A stretch of 10,743 nucleotides of DNA from an uncultured Polynucleobacter sp. (GCA_937996825.1 CALKUJ010000355.1:1-10743); one strand, 5' to 3'; shown: positions 1 to 7,006, numbered from the stretch's first letter. Numbers and translations are program-made. The notes: generated by a model from the letters alone, not told the origin.

Positions 1-584
1 AAGACGATCAGATTCTGATTCACCAACTCTTTTAGGCTTATTTTTCCTCGCATTTTCGCTAAAGGCGAACTTGGCGGCAAAGCAAGAACCAAGCGTTCCT
101 CTCTCAAAACCACGCGCGCAACTGATGTATCGCCAGTTCTAATCCGACCAAATCCCAAATCGATACGCCCTGATTTGAGCTCCGCGATCTGATGCACCGA
201 ACTCAGGTCGACCAAATGAATGTCAGTTTCGGGGTAGCGCTTGCGAAACATGCGAATCAGCATGGGAAGGCCGCCGTACAAAGTCGATGCGACGTAGGCG
301 ATTGAAATGGATTGGCGTTTATCTTGACCAACGCGTTTCGCCCCCGCTTTCATTTGTTCAACCCGATGAAGCACCTGCAATGCCTCTTCGTAAAAAATAC
401 GCCCTGCGTCAGTTAAGCGCAGGGGCCTGCTACTGCGTTGAATCAACAGAACTCCGAGCTCTTCCTCAAGCAGCTGAATCTGCCGACTTAATGGTGGTTG
501 TGCAATGTGCATTTGCTCAGCTGCACGGGTGAAATTCTTTGTCGTAGCAACCGCTACGAAATAACGTAGTTGGCGAAGATCCAT
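1..584 (-). CDS. LysR-type regulator, BenM/CatM-like (partial, C-terminus beyond left edge)
   Basis: Reading leftwards from the ATG at 584-582 gives 194 residues, open to the window edge; a full family member has about 300, so the last third is missing. Residues 1-60 form the winged helix-turn-helix, with MDLRQLRYFVAV and the strongly conserved AQPPLSRQIQLLEEELG (28-44). Residues 92 onward begin the effector-binding domain. The protein resembles Acinetobacter BenM/CatM closely. By hand alignment, residues known in BenM to contact muconate (Ser99, Thr128, Arg146) appear here as Ser100, Ser129 and Arg147, and Arg160 of the secondary benzoate site appears as Arg161. The gene is divergent from catA and shares its control region, so it probably activates catA-ben in response to muconate and/or benzoate. 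One operator lies 12 bases upstream of its start, suggesting autoregulation. No strong ribosome binding site precedes the ATG. The BenM, CatM and CatR names cannot be separated without the C-terminus. Confidence 0.93.
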   Translation of the reverse strand, partial: MDLRQLRYFVAVATTKNFTRAAEQMHIAQPPLSRQIQLLEEELGVLLIQRSSRPLRLTDAGRIFYEEALQVLHRVEQMKAGAKRVGQDKRQSISIAYVASTLYGGLPMLIRMFRKRYPETDIHLVDLSSVHQIAELKSGRIDLGFGRIRTGDTSVARVVLREERLVLALPPSSPLAKMRGKISLKELVNQNLIV

Positions 585-595
585 TAGGGTAATCC

Positions 596-610
596 ATACC
601 CGCGAGATAT
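596..610. promoter_or_regulatory. LysR operator, site 1 (ATAC-N7-ATAT)
   Basis: The sequence reads ATAC, seven bases, ATAT: one mismatch to the BenM/CatM consensus ATAC-N7-GTAT, with the T-N11-A core at 597 and 609. It sits inside a 5-base inverted repeat (CCATA at 594-598, TATGG at 608-612). It ends 12 bases upstream of the regulator start codon, a position suited to repression of the regulator's own gene. Its centre lies 59 bases from that of site 2. Binding is inferred. Confidence 0.6.
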
Positions 611-654
611 GGTGTGTTGTAAGTTGCTGATTTTTAACACAAAAGCGATCCACT

Positions 655-669
655 ATATCTAAAAGGTAT
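655..669. promoter_or_regulatory. LysR operator, site 2 (ATAT-N7-GTAT)
   Basis: ATAT, seven bases, GTAT: one mismatch to ATAC-N7-GTAT, with T656 and A668 giving the T-N11-A core. If the promoter proposed at 690-719 is right, transcription starts near 726 and this site is centred near -64, the usual place of the primary recognition site of LysR regulators. It is therefore the best candidate for the activator's anchoring site for catA. Confidence 0.6.
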
Positions 670-675
670 CGAGGC

Positions 676-719
676 GGATGAATTTGGTATTGGATTGATT
701 GATTGCACTGCAATTTAAT
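676..719 (+). promoter_or_regulatory. Putative catA promoter with activation half-site
   Basis: A candidate -35 TTGGAT (690-695) and -10 TTTAAT (714-719, one mismatch to TATAAT) are separated by 18 bases. The -35 is poor (three of six matches), as expected of an activator-dependent promoter. A GTAT half-site at 687-690 fits a degenerate 15-base window 676-690 centred 21 bases, or two helical turns, from operator site 2. This is the usual arrangement of recognition and activation sites for LysR proteins. Start near 726 is inferred, giving a leader of about 215 bases. Confidence 0.4.
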
Positions 720-794
720 TCAACACATGCAACAAGCACCTCACTATCCAACGAAACAAATCACATCGTTTCCACAAACAGGATTTTTTTCGGT

Positions 795-862
795 CCAGGC
801 GGTAGGCGCAAACCTGCACACCGCACGCCCTGGCAAGTTATCGAAAAACACGATAACTGCCA
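795..862 (+). other. Structured catA leader: imperfect stem plus strong hairpin
   Basis: Two possible RNA structures lie side by side. The right one is strong: 836-843 (AGTTATCG) pairs perfectly with 851-858 around a 7-base loop, and TGGC at 831-834 extends the stem with GCCA at 859-862, leaving A835 bulged. The left one is an interrupted stem: CCAGG 795-799 with CCTGG 829-833, CGGT 800-803 with ACCG 820-823, and AGG 804-806 with CCT 813-815. Bases 831-833 are needed by both, so the full structures exclude each other. No U-run follows the strong hairpin, so it is not a standard terminator. A 49-codon ORF (727-876) crosses the region but has no ribosome binding site. Confidence 0.4.
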
Positions 863-878
863 AGCGTGATTTTTAGAA

Positions 879-898
879 ATGTGAAGCGAGCTTCACAT
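879..898. promoter_or_regulatory. Perfect 9-2-9 palindrome upstream of catA, possible operator
   Basis: ATGTGAAGC at 879-887 is followed by GA and the exact reverse complement GCTTCACAT at 890-898. It ends 43 bases before the catA ATG. The inner part TGTGA-N8-TCACA recalls a CRP/FNR-type site, but the spacer is eight rather than six bases. It is unlike the ATAC-N7-GTAT LysR sites, so it may be read by a second regulator, or it may act as an RNA hairpin. No second copy was seen in the window. Confidence 0.45.
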
Positions 899-941
899 CC
901 ACCTAAAGCAACCAAGTAAGACCAACCTCAAGGAGATAGCC

Positions 942-1877
942 ATGACAGTTCAAATTTTTAAAACAAAAGAAATTCAAGATTTTTTAAAGTTAGCCAGTGG
1001 TATGACGCAAACAGGCGGTAACCCACGAACCAAAACCATCATTCATCGCATCCTGTCTGACCTGTTCAAGGCCATCGAAGACTTGGACATCACATCAGAT
1101 GAATACTGGGCAGGCGTCGCTTACCTGAATCAGCTGGGCGCACGAAGCGAAGCAGGCTTGCTGTCACCTGGTTTGGGACTGGACCGCTATTTCGACATGC
1201 GAATGGACGCCGAAGACGCTGCACTTGGCTTGACCAACGGCACACCACGTGCGATCGAAGGCCCTCTTTACGTCGCTGGTGCGCCTGTCGTTCATGGCTT
1301 TACACGATTAGATGATGGCAGCGATACATCAGGTAAAACTCTCATCATGCACGGCACTGTGTATGGTGCAGATGGCAAGCCTGTGTCGAACGCATCTGTT
1401 GAAGTCTGGCACGCCAACACCAAGGGGTTCTATTCTCACTTTGATCCTACTGGCGAGCAAAAGGCCTTCAACATGCGCCGCACCATCATGACCGATGCAC
1501 AGGGTCGTTATAAGTTCCAAAGCATCTTGCCAGTGGGCTATGGCTGTCCACCCGATGGTCCGACACAGGCGTTGCTCAATCAGTTGGGTCGCCATGGCAA
1601 TCGTCCTGCACACATCCATTTCTTTGTCACAGCAGATGGCCACCGCAAGTTGACAACACAAATCAACATTGATGGTGATCCATTGGTGAATGATGACTTT
1701 GCCTATGCAACCCGAGACGGCTTGGTTCCCCCGGTCATTGAGCACGAGGACGCAGCCAGCATCAAAGAGCATGGCCTGACTGGCCCGTTCTGTGAAATTA
1801 AATTCGACATGACGCTGAGCCCCTTGGTCAATGGCGCTGACAACCAGATCGTTGAGCGCCCTCGCCTAGCAGCTTGA
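942..1877 (+). CDS. catA: Catechol 1,2-dioxygenase
   Basis: This cytoplasmic non-haem Fe(III) enzyme opens catechol between its hydroxyls (intradiol cleavage) to cis,cis-muconate, the entry to the beta-ketoadipate pathway. The 311-residue product has the family's usual length. An N-terminal helical dimerisation and linker domain (about 1-105) precedes the beta-sandwich catalytic domain. All four iron ligands are present at the numbers usual for Acinetobacter CatA: Tyr164 (NTKGFYSHFD), Tyr200 (LPVGYGCP), His224 and His226 (RPAHIHFF), with conserved Arg221 beside them. The start is fixed by AAGGAG at 930-935, six bases before the ATG. It is the first gene of the series and makes use of the catechol produced by BenABCD downstream. 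A chlorocatechol role is less likely because the neighbours are a benzoate set, but substrate range cannot be read from sequence alone. Confidence 0.96.
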   Translation: MTVQIFKTKEIQDFLKLASGMTQTGGNPRTKTIIHRILSDLFKAIEDLDITSDEYWAGVAYLNQLGARSEAGLLSPGLGLDRYFDMRMDAEDAALGLTNGTPRAIEGPLYVAGAPVVHGFTRLDDGSDTSGKTLIMHGTVYGADGKPVSNASVEVWHANTKGFYSHFDPTGEQKAFNMRRTIMTDAQGRYKFQSILPVGYGCPPDGPTQALLNQLGRHGNRPAHIHFFVTADGHRKLTTQINIDGDPLVNDDFAYATRDGLVPPVIEHEDAASIKEHGLTGPFCEIKFDMTLSPLVNGADNQIVERPRLAA

Positions 1878-1888
1878 TCTTCAACCGA

Positions 1889-1962
1889 GGTGGGGCCGAA
1901 TAACTTTCATTCGGCACCACCCAGTCATGACGTCAGACGAAAGACCGCAACCTCTGTTGCGG
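1889..1962 (+). other. Two successive intercistronic hairpins between catA and benA
   Basis: The 116-base gap after catA contains two stems. Hairpin A pairs 1889-1901 with 1909-1921, 13 base pairs with a single G-A mismatch (1894/1916) and a 7-base loop. Hairpin B pairs CCGCAAC (1945-1951) perfectly with GTTGCGG (1956-1962) around CTCT. Neither has a following T-run, so complete termination is unlikely. Protection or processing of the catA mRNA end, or partial attenuation before benA, is the likelier role. The palindrome TGACGTCA lies between them at 1928-1935. Confidence 0.55.
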
Positions 1963-1993
1963 CGGATGCCCCTACCCCAAAGGAAATACACCC

Positions 1994-3355
1994 ATGAGTA
2001 CAACTGTATCCGTCGACAAATATGCCGACGTGGAAAACCTATTGAACAACGCCTTGCAAGACGACCAGGAAAACGGTGTTTTTCGTTGTCGTCGCGATAT
2101 TTTTACTGACTCGGAACTCTTTGAACTCGAGATGAAACACATCTTCGAAGGCAACTGGGTGTATCTGGCACATGAAAGCCAAATTCCAGAAATCAACGAC
2201 TACTTCACAACCTACATCGGCCGACAGCCGATCGTCATCACACGAAGCAAAGATGGCAACTTAAATGCTGTCATCAACGCGTGTGCACACAGAGGTGCCA
2301 TGTTGTGCCGCCGCAAGCACGGCAACAAAGGTAGCTTCACCTGCCCGTTTCACGGTTGGACATTCGGCAACACAGGTAAGTTGCTGAAGGTCAAAGACGA
2401 AAAGACAACTGAATACCCCATCCAATTCAACACCAATGGCTCGCATGACCTGAAGAAGGTGGCTCGCTTTGAAAGCTACAAAGGTTTCTTGTTCGGAAGC
2501 TTGAACGCTGATGTGCAGCCACTGAGTGAATTTTTAGGTGAGACGAAAGTGGTGATCGACCAAATCGTTGATCAAGCTCCAGAAGGACTGGAAGTCTTGC
2601 GTGGCAGCTCAACTTACACCTACGACGGCAATTGGAAACTCCAAATGGAAAACGGCAGCGATGGCTACCACGTCAGCTCTGTCCATTGGAATTACGCCGC
2701 GACGATGGGACGACGCAAAGATGGTGGCACCAAGGCTGTTGATGCAAATGGCTGGAGCAAGAGCGTGGGTGGTGTGTATGGTTTTGAAAACGGCCACATC
2801 CTGCTGTGGACGAAGACCATGAACCCAGAAGTGCGTCCTGTCTATGACCACCGTGAAGAGCTCAAAGATCGCCTCGGAGAAACCAAAGCCGAACTGATCG
2901 TGAACCAAACACGCAATCTGTGCCTTTATCCGAATGTGTATTTGATGGATCAGTTTTCCACTCAAATCCGCGTAACCCGCCCCATCAGTGTCGATAAAAC
3001 AGAAGTCACGATTTACTGTTTCGCCCCTAAAGGTGAAAGCGCAGAAAACCGCGCCACCCGTATTCGTCAGTACGAAGACTTCTTCAACGTCTCGGGCATG
3101 GGCACAGCAGATGACCTCGAGGAATTTCGCTCTTGCCAAACAGGTTATGCCGCCAAGGCTGCGCCTTGGAATGACTTGAGTCGCGGTGCACCGCTTTGGG
3201 TGCATGGTCCAGATGAAAACGCCCAAAACATGGGTATGACCCCACTGGTTAGCGGTGGTCGAAGTGAAGACGAAGGCCTATTCGTTTGTCAACACAACTA
3301 TTGGGCAGAGAGCATGAAAAAAGCGCTGACCAAAGAGCGAGAAGGAGCTAAGTGA
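1994..3355 (+). CDS. benA: Benzoate 1,2-dioxygenase, large (alpha) subunit
   Basis: This is the catalytic subunit of the Rieske oxygenase that adds O2 to benzoate, giving cis-1,6-dihydroxycyclohexa-2,4-diene-1-carboxylate; it works with BenB and takes electrons from BenC. The 453 residues match family length. The Rieske [2Fe-2S] centre is C97-x-H99 and C117-x2-H120, in CAHRGAMLC and CPFHGW. The mononuclear iron site shows His226 and His231 (GYHVSSVH) and a carboxylate at Asp373/Asp374 (GTADDLEEF). Asp223 is the likely bridge between subunits for electron transfer. The start at 1994 is supported by AAGGA at 1980-1984, nine bases upstream. The end overlaps benB by one base, suggesting coupled translation. 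Toluate or anthranilate dioxygenases are relatives, but the benD and catA context favours benzoate. Confidence 0.95.
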   Translation: MSTTVSVDKYADVENLLNNALQDDQENGVFRCRRDIFTDSELFELEMKHIFEGNWVYLAHESQIPEINDYFTTYIGRQPIVITRSKDGNLNAVINACAHRGAMLCRRKHGNKGSFTCPFHGWTFGNTGKLLKVKDEKTTEYPIQFNTNGSHDLKKVARFESYKGFLFGSLNADVQPLSEFLGETKVVIDQIVDQAPEGLEVLRGSSTYTYDGNWKLQMENGSDGYHVSSVHWNYAATMGRRKDGGTKAVDANGWSKSVGGVYGFENGHILLWTKTMNPEVRPVYDHREELKDRLGETKAELIVNQTRNLCLYPNVYLMDQFSTQIRVTRPISVDKTEVTIYCFAPKGESAENRATRIRQYEDFFNVSGMGTADDLEEFRSCQTGYAAKAAPWNDLSRGAPLWVHGPDENAQNMGMTPLVSGGRSEDEGLFVCQHNYWAESMKKALTKEREGAK

Positions 3356-3846
3356 TGAGCAATAAATTCAGCGATGTTTGCGGATTTTTATTCAAAGAAG
3401 CGCGTCATCTAGATGACCGCGAATGGGATGCTTGGTTGGACATGTATGCGCCAGAAGTTCAATTCTGGATGCCATCTTGGGATGATGACGATCAGTTGAC
3501 AGAAGATCCACAAAGTGAGATTTCACTGATTTACTACCCAAACCGCAATGGTTTGGAGGATCGCGTGTTTCGCATCAAGACGGAGCGCTCTAGTGCCTCC
3601 ATGCCCGAACCGCGCACCAATCACATGATCAGCAATGTGGAGATCTTGGCGGACCGTGGTGACTCACTGGACGTCAGATACAACTTCCACACGTTGAGCC
3701 ACCGCTACAAGGTCACAGATCATTTTTTCGGTTCGATCTTTTTAACGCTGAAGGTGATAGGCGACGGCAGTTTCCAAATCACGCGCAAAAAGATTGTCTT
3801 AAAGAATGACTACATCAGCCAAGTCATTGACATCTATCACATCTGA
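3355..3846 (+). CDS. benB: Benzoate 1,2-dioxygenase, small (beta) subunit
   Basis: The 163-residue product is the structural beta subunit of the ring-hydroxylating oxygenase, of the SnoaL/NTF2-like fold that holds the alpha subunits in the hexamer; it carries no metal ligands. Recognisable beta-subunit features are the N-terminal EARHLDDREWDAWLDMY (about 15-31), the RTNHMISNVEI strand (about 86-96) and the C-terminal KKIVLKNDYISQVIDIYHI. I place the start at the ATG at 3355, which overlaps the benA stop as TGATG and stands seven bases from AAGGAG at 3342-3347. A GTG three bases earlier is in frame but only four bases from that site. Its place directly after benA fixes the assignment. Confidence 0.94.
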   Translation: MSNKFSDVCGFLFKEARHLDDREWDAWLDMYAPEVQFWMPSWDDDDQLTEDPQSEISLIYYPNRNGLEDRVFRIKTERSSASMPEPRTNHMISNVEILADRGDSLDVRYNFHTLSHRYKVTDHFFGSIFLTLKVIGDGSFQITRKKIVLKNDYISQVIDIYHI

Positions 3847-3865
3847 GATCAGAAGGGTTCACAAG

Positions 3866-4891
3866 ATGACCAGCTATCGAATAGCCTTGAACTTCGAGGA
3901 TGGTGTCACACGCTTCATCGAGTGTGGCGCGAACGAAAAAGTGCTCGACAGTGCTTTCAGAAATCGCATCAATTTGCCCATGGACTGCTCGGACGGTGTG
4001 TGTGGCACATGCAAATGCCGAGCAGAAAGTGGCTCGTATGACATGGGCGATGAATACATTGATGAAGCCTTGACACAAGATGAAGCCAATGAGGGCTTGG
4101 TTCTGACATGTCAAATGGTTCCTAGTTCAGATTGCGTCATCTCGGTGCCCGTGCCCTCCACTGCTTGTAAAACTGGCACGGCGCAGTTCTCCGCAACATT
4201 GGCCGAGGTTTCCTCGCTGGGTGATGCTGCCTATGAGTTGGTACTGGATGCGCCATCGGATGCACCGGACTTCTTACCAGGTCAATACGTCAACATCGGC
4301 GTTCCAGGCAGTGACCAACACCGCTCTTACTCTTTCAGCTCAGCACCGGGAAGTGCTCGCATGACTTTCTTGGTCAAGCAAGTTCCTGGGGGGCTGATGA
4401 GCGGCTGGCTGAATCGCGCCCAGTCAGGCGAGACGCTTGACATCAAAGGGCCTATGGGCAGCTTTTATCTGCGAACTCCCACTCGACCCTTGCTCTTTTT
4501 AGCAGGAGGCACTGGGCTTGCGCCGTTTTTGTCAATGCTTAAAGTCCTTGAGAAACAAGCGCACGCTCTGCCGATTCATTTGATCTATGGCGTCACACGC
4601 GATGAAGATTTAGTCATGGTCGATCGATTGGTAAATTTTGCTGAACGCCTATCCAACTTCACCTTCACCACCTGTGTGGCCGACCCGCAAACACGCCATG
4701 ACAAACAAGGATTTGTCACGCAATACATGTCGCCAGATATCTTGCATGACGGCGATGTCGATGTGTATTTGTGCGGTCCGCCCCCCATGGTGGATGCCGT
4801 ACAAAAACATTTCAAAGACATCGCCTTGAGTCCCGTGAGTTTTCATTATGAAAAGTTCACGCCCAATGCGACCACCCCCATTTCGGAGTAA
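3866..4891 (+). CDS. benC: Benzoate 1,2-dioxygenase electron transfer component (ferredoxin-NAD reductase)
   Basis: BenC passes electrons from NADH through FAD and a plant-type [2Fe-2S] cluster to the BenA Rieske centre. The 341 residues read as three domains. First is ferredoxin (about 1-95), with cluster ligands Cys41, Cys46, Cys49 and Cys82. Then comes an FAD-binding barrel (about 105-205) with RSYSFSS at 153-159. Last is an NAD-binding domain with GGTGLAP at 214-220, CGPPPMV at 303-309 and the aromatic C-terminal FHYEKF. This is the one-component class IB reductase, so no separate ferredoxin gene is expected. The chosen ATG at 3866 follows AGAAGG at 3851-3856. An in-frame ATG at 3806 lies inside benB and would add 20 residues absent from the family. 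The stop overlaps the ribosome binding site of benD. Confidence 0.95.
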   Translation: MTSYRIALNFEDGVTRFIECGANEKVLDSAFRNRINLPMDCSDGVCGTCKCRAESGSYDMGDEYIDEALTQDEANEGLVLTCQMVPSSDCVISVPVPSTACKTGTAQFSATLAEVSSLGDAAYELVLDAPSDAPDFLPGQYVNIGVPGSDQHRSYSFSSAPGSARMTFLVKQVPGGLMSGWLNRAQSGETLDIKGPMGSFYLRTPTRPLLFLAGGTGLAPFLSMLKVLEKQAHALPIHLIYGVTRDEDLVMVDRLVNFAERLSNFTFTTCVADPQTRHDKQGFVTQYMSPDILHDGDVDVYLCGPPPMVDAVQKHFKDIALSPVSFHYEKFTPNATTPISE

Positions 4892-4896
4892 CCCAT

Positions 4897-5673
4897 ATGA
4901 ACAAAGAATTTGCAGGCAAAGTCATGCTCATCACAGGCGCTGCACAAGGCATTGGCCAACGTGTTGCTGAGCTTGCAGCAGCGCAAGGCGCCCGCTTAGC
5001 GCTGGTTGACAGATCGCCTCTGGTTCAAGAATTACGCGAGCAGCTGTCAGCCATCACTGAGGTCATTGCCATTGAAGCAGACCTTGAGCAATTTGAGGGC
5101 GCAGAACAAGCAGCAGAGAGAACGCATAAGGCGTTCGGTCGCATCGATATTTTGGTGAACAACGTCGGCGGCACCATCTGGACCAAGCCATTTGAGCACT
5201 ATGACCCCAAAGAGATCGAAGCCGAAGTACGACGCTCGCTATTTCCTACGCTGTGGAGCTGCCGCGCAGTACTGCCCTACATGCTGAAGAAAAAAAAGGG
5301 CGCCATTGTGAACGTGTCTTCCATCGCGACACGCAGCGTCAACCGCGTTCCGTACGGCTCTGCAAAGGGTGGTGTCAATGCATTGACTGCATGCTTGGCA
5401 TTCGAAAACGGTGAGCGTGGTATTCGCGTCAACGCGATAGCACCTGGTGGCACAGAAGCACCTCCACGTCGCATTCCACGCAACACGTCAAATCTGGGTC
5501 GCAAAGATAAAGCTTGGTACCAAGAAATTGTCGATCAAACCATCTCTAGCACCTTGATGAAGCGTTACGGCACGCTCGACGAGCAAGCAGAGGCAATTCT
5601 CTTTTTGGCTTCAGACCGCTCGTCCTACATCACTGGCACGGTCCTGCCTGTCGGTGGTGGCGACCAAGGTTGA
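4897..5673 (+). CDS. benD: cis-1,6-dihydroxycyclohexa-2,4-diene-1-carboxylate dehydrogenase
   Basis: BenD oxidises the BenABC product with NAD+; decarboxylation gives catechol, the substrate of CatA. The 258-residue protein is a classical short-chain dehydrogenase. The cofactor motif is GAAQGIG (14-20), Asp38 ends the second strand as in NAD-preferring members, and NNVGG is at 88-92. The catalytic residues are Ser142, Tyr153 and Lys157 (YGSAK), followed by RVNAIAPGG (177-185). The insert EAPPRRIPRN (187-196) is typical of the BenD/XylL group rather than of general dehydrogenases. GGAG at 4885-4888 gives a site eight bases before the ATG. An A8 run (5290-5297, in the KKKK stretch) is a place where sequencing error or slippage could occur; the frame is intact here. 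Confidence 0.95.
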   Translation: MNKEFAGKVMLITGAAQGIGQRVAELAAAQGARLALVDRSPLVQELREQLSAITEVIAIEADLEQFEGAEQAAERTHKAFGRIDILVNNVGGTIWTKPFEHYDPKEIEAEVRRSLFPTLWSCRAVLPYMLKKKKGAIVNVSSIATRSVNRVPYGSAKGGVNALTACLAFENGERGIRVNAIAPGGTEAPPRRIPRNTSNLGRKDKAWYQEIVDQTISSTLMKRYGTLDEQAEAILFLASDRSSYITGTVLPVGGGDQG

Positions 5674-5770
5674 TGCATCTCATCCATGCGCATGACCTGA
5701 TGACCCCACCACTCTAATTTTCGTTAATAAAAAGCCGTAACTGATCGGTACATCTTAGGAGACAAAACTC

Positions 5771-6943
5771 ATGAATTTTTCACAACTCTCACGCCGCGCC
5801 GTGATCGCGACTGCCGTCACGATCACTATGCCCTTGGCAATGGCACAGACCCCTCAAAAACTCAAGGTCGGCCTCATGTTGCCCGCTACTGGCACGTTTG
5901 CCGCATTGGGCACTGCCATTGAAAATGGATTCAGACTCCACCTCGCTGAACAGGGAGGAAAGCTCGGTGGACGAGAAGTGGAATTTTTCAAAGTCGACGA
6001 TGAGTCCGATCCATCTAAAGCGATTGACAACGTCAACAAACTGATCAAACGCGACAACGTGGACGTTTTAATCGGTAGCGTGCACTCTGGCGTTGCAATG
6101 GCCATGGCTCGCGTCGCCAAGGGCACTGGCACATTGATGATCAACCCCAACGGTGGTGCTGACGCAGTCACAGGCTCAATGTGTGCAGTGAACATTTTCC
6201 GCAGCAGCTTCAGCAATTGGCAACCAGGTTTCGCGATTGGTCAAGCGATGGCGGCTAAAGGTCATAAAACCGCAGCCACCATCACTTGGAAGTACGCCGC
6301 CGGTGACGAGATGGCCAAAGGCTTTAAAGAAGGCTTTGAAAAAGCTGGGGGTAAGGTCACCAAAGAACTATCGCTCCCATTCCCTAACGTTGAATTTCAG
6401 TCGTTGTTAACTGAAATTGCATCCGCAAAACCTGATGCTGTTTTCTCCTTCTTTGCTGGCGGTGGTGCCGTGAAGTTTGTCAAAGACTATGACGGTGCTG
6501 GCCTTAAGAAAAGCATCCCTCTCTTTGGCACTGGCTTTCTGACCGATGGCACATTGGAAGCTCAAGGTGCATCTGCAGACGGTGTGTTGACATCGCTGCA
6601 TTACGCGGACAACTTAAACACCCCACGTGACAATGCTTTCCGTCTGGCCTATGCGAAGACCTTCAAAATGCAACCCGATGTGTATGCCGTCCAAGGCTAC
6701 GACGCTGCGCAAATGTTGGGCATCGGTTTGGCTGCAGTCAAAGGTGATGCTAAAAATACAGCAGGCTTTGCCGCTGCACTGACCAAAGCCACCATCGACA
6801 GTCCGCGGGGCAAATTCACGATTTCCAAGGCACATAACCCCATTCAGGACATGTACTTGCGCCAAGTTTCCGGCAAGGAAAACAAGGTGATCGGCGTTGC
6901 TAGCAAGGCACTTGAAGACCCTGCAACTGGTTGCCGCATCTAA
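5771..6943 (+). CDS. ABC transporter substrate-binding protein, aromatic-acid type
   Basis: This periplasmic binding protein of the Leu/Ile/Val-like type 1 fold (Peripla_BP_6) probably captures benzoate or a related aromatic acid. The 390-residue precursor has a signal peptide: basic SRRAV, a hydrophobic core about 10-23, and likely cleavage after AMA (25). The paired arginines make Tat export possible, though Sec is more usual. KVGLMLPATGTFAALG (about 32-47) starts the first lobe and YAVQGYDAAQ (305-314) is in the second. Cys138 and Cys388 are the only cysteines of the mature protein; in this family a C-terminal DPATGC cysteine commonly forms a disulfide. AGGAGA at 5757-5762 supports the start. 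The 97-base gap after benD shows no convincing promoter or terminator, so read-through from ben is possible. The ligand is inferred from context. Confidence 0.88.
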   Translation: MNFSQLSRRAVIATAVTITMPLAMAQTPQKLKVGLMLPATGTFAALGTAIENGFRLHLAEQGGKLGGREVEFFKVDDESDPSKAIDNVNKLIKRDNVDVLIGSVHSGVAMAMARVAKGTGTLMINPNGGADAVTGSMCAVNIFRSSFSNWQPGFAIGQAMAAKGHKTAATITWKYAAGDEMAKGFKEGFEKAGGKVTKELSLPFPNVEFQSLLTEIASAKPDAVFSFFAGGGAVKFVKDYDGAGLKKSIPLFGTGFLTDGTLEAQGASADGVLTSLHYADNLNTPRDNAFRLAYAKTFKMQPDVYAVQGYDAAQMLGIGLAAVKGDAKNTAGFAAALTKATIDSPRGKFTISKAHNPIQDMYLRQVSGKENKVIGVASKALEDPATGCRI

Positions 6944-6966
6944 TTTCGGTCTTTCGTCATACACCA

Positions 6967-6990
6967 GTCCTTTCCAACTCTGGAAAGGAC
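6967..6990 (+). other. Intercistronic hairpin between binding protein and permease genes
   Basis: GTCCTTTCC (6967-6975) pairs perfectly with GGAAAGGAC (6982-6990) around a 6-base loop. It begins 23 bases after the binding-protein stop. There is no T-run. Such hairpins often stabilise the upstream mRNA so that binding protein outnumbers membrane parts. The right arm also holds the only purine-rich AAAGGA before the permease ATG, but at 17 bases it is too distant to serve well as its ribosome binding site. Confidence 0.55.
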
Positions 6991-7006
6991 GCAACGCATC
7001 ACCTCT

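Noticed and set aside
727..876. 49-codon ORF in the catA leader starting at the ATG at 727.
   Set aside because: It has no ribosome binding site, no recognised protein features, and overlaps the hairpin region. Its ATG lies almost at the inferred transcription start, so leaderless translation is conceivable, but nothing supports it.
880..897. CRP/FNR site TGTGA...TCACA.
   Set aside because: The spacer is eight bases instead of six, so the half-sites would be out of register for CRP or FNR. It is kept only as an unassigned palindrome.
2609..3226. Long minus-strand ORF of 205 codons within benA.
   Set aside because: It is antisense to a clearly conserved gene, shows no recognisable family features, and reflects the codon pattern of benA.
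3806..3865. Extended N-terminus of benC from the ATG at 3806.
   Set aside because: It lies inside benB, lacks a suitable ribosome binding site, and adds residues before the conserved ferredoxin start. The ATG at 3866 has AGAAGG upstream.
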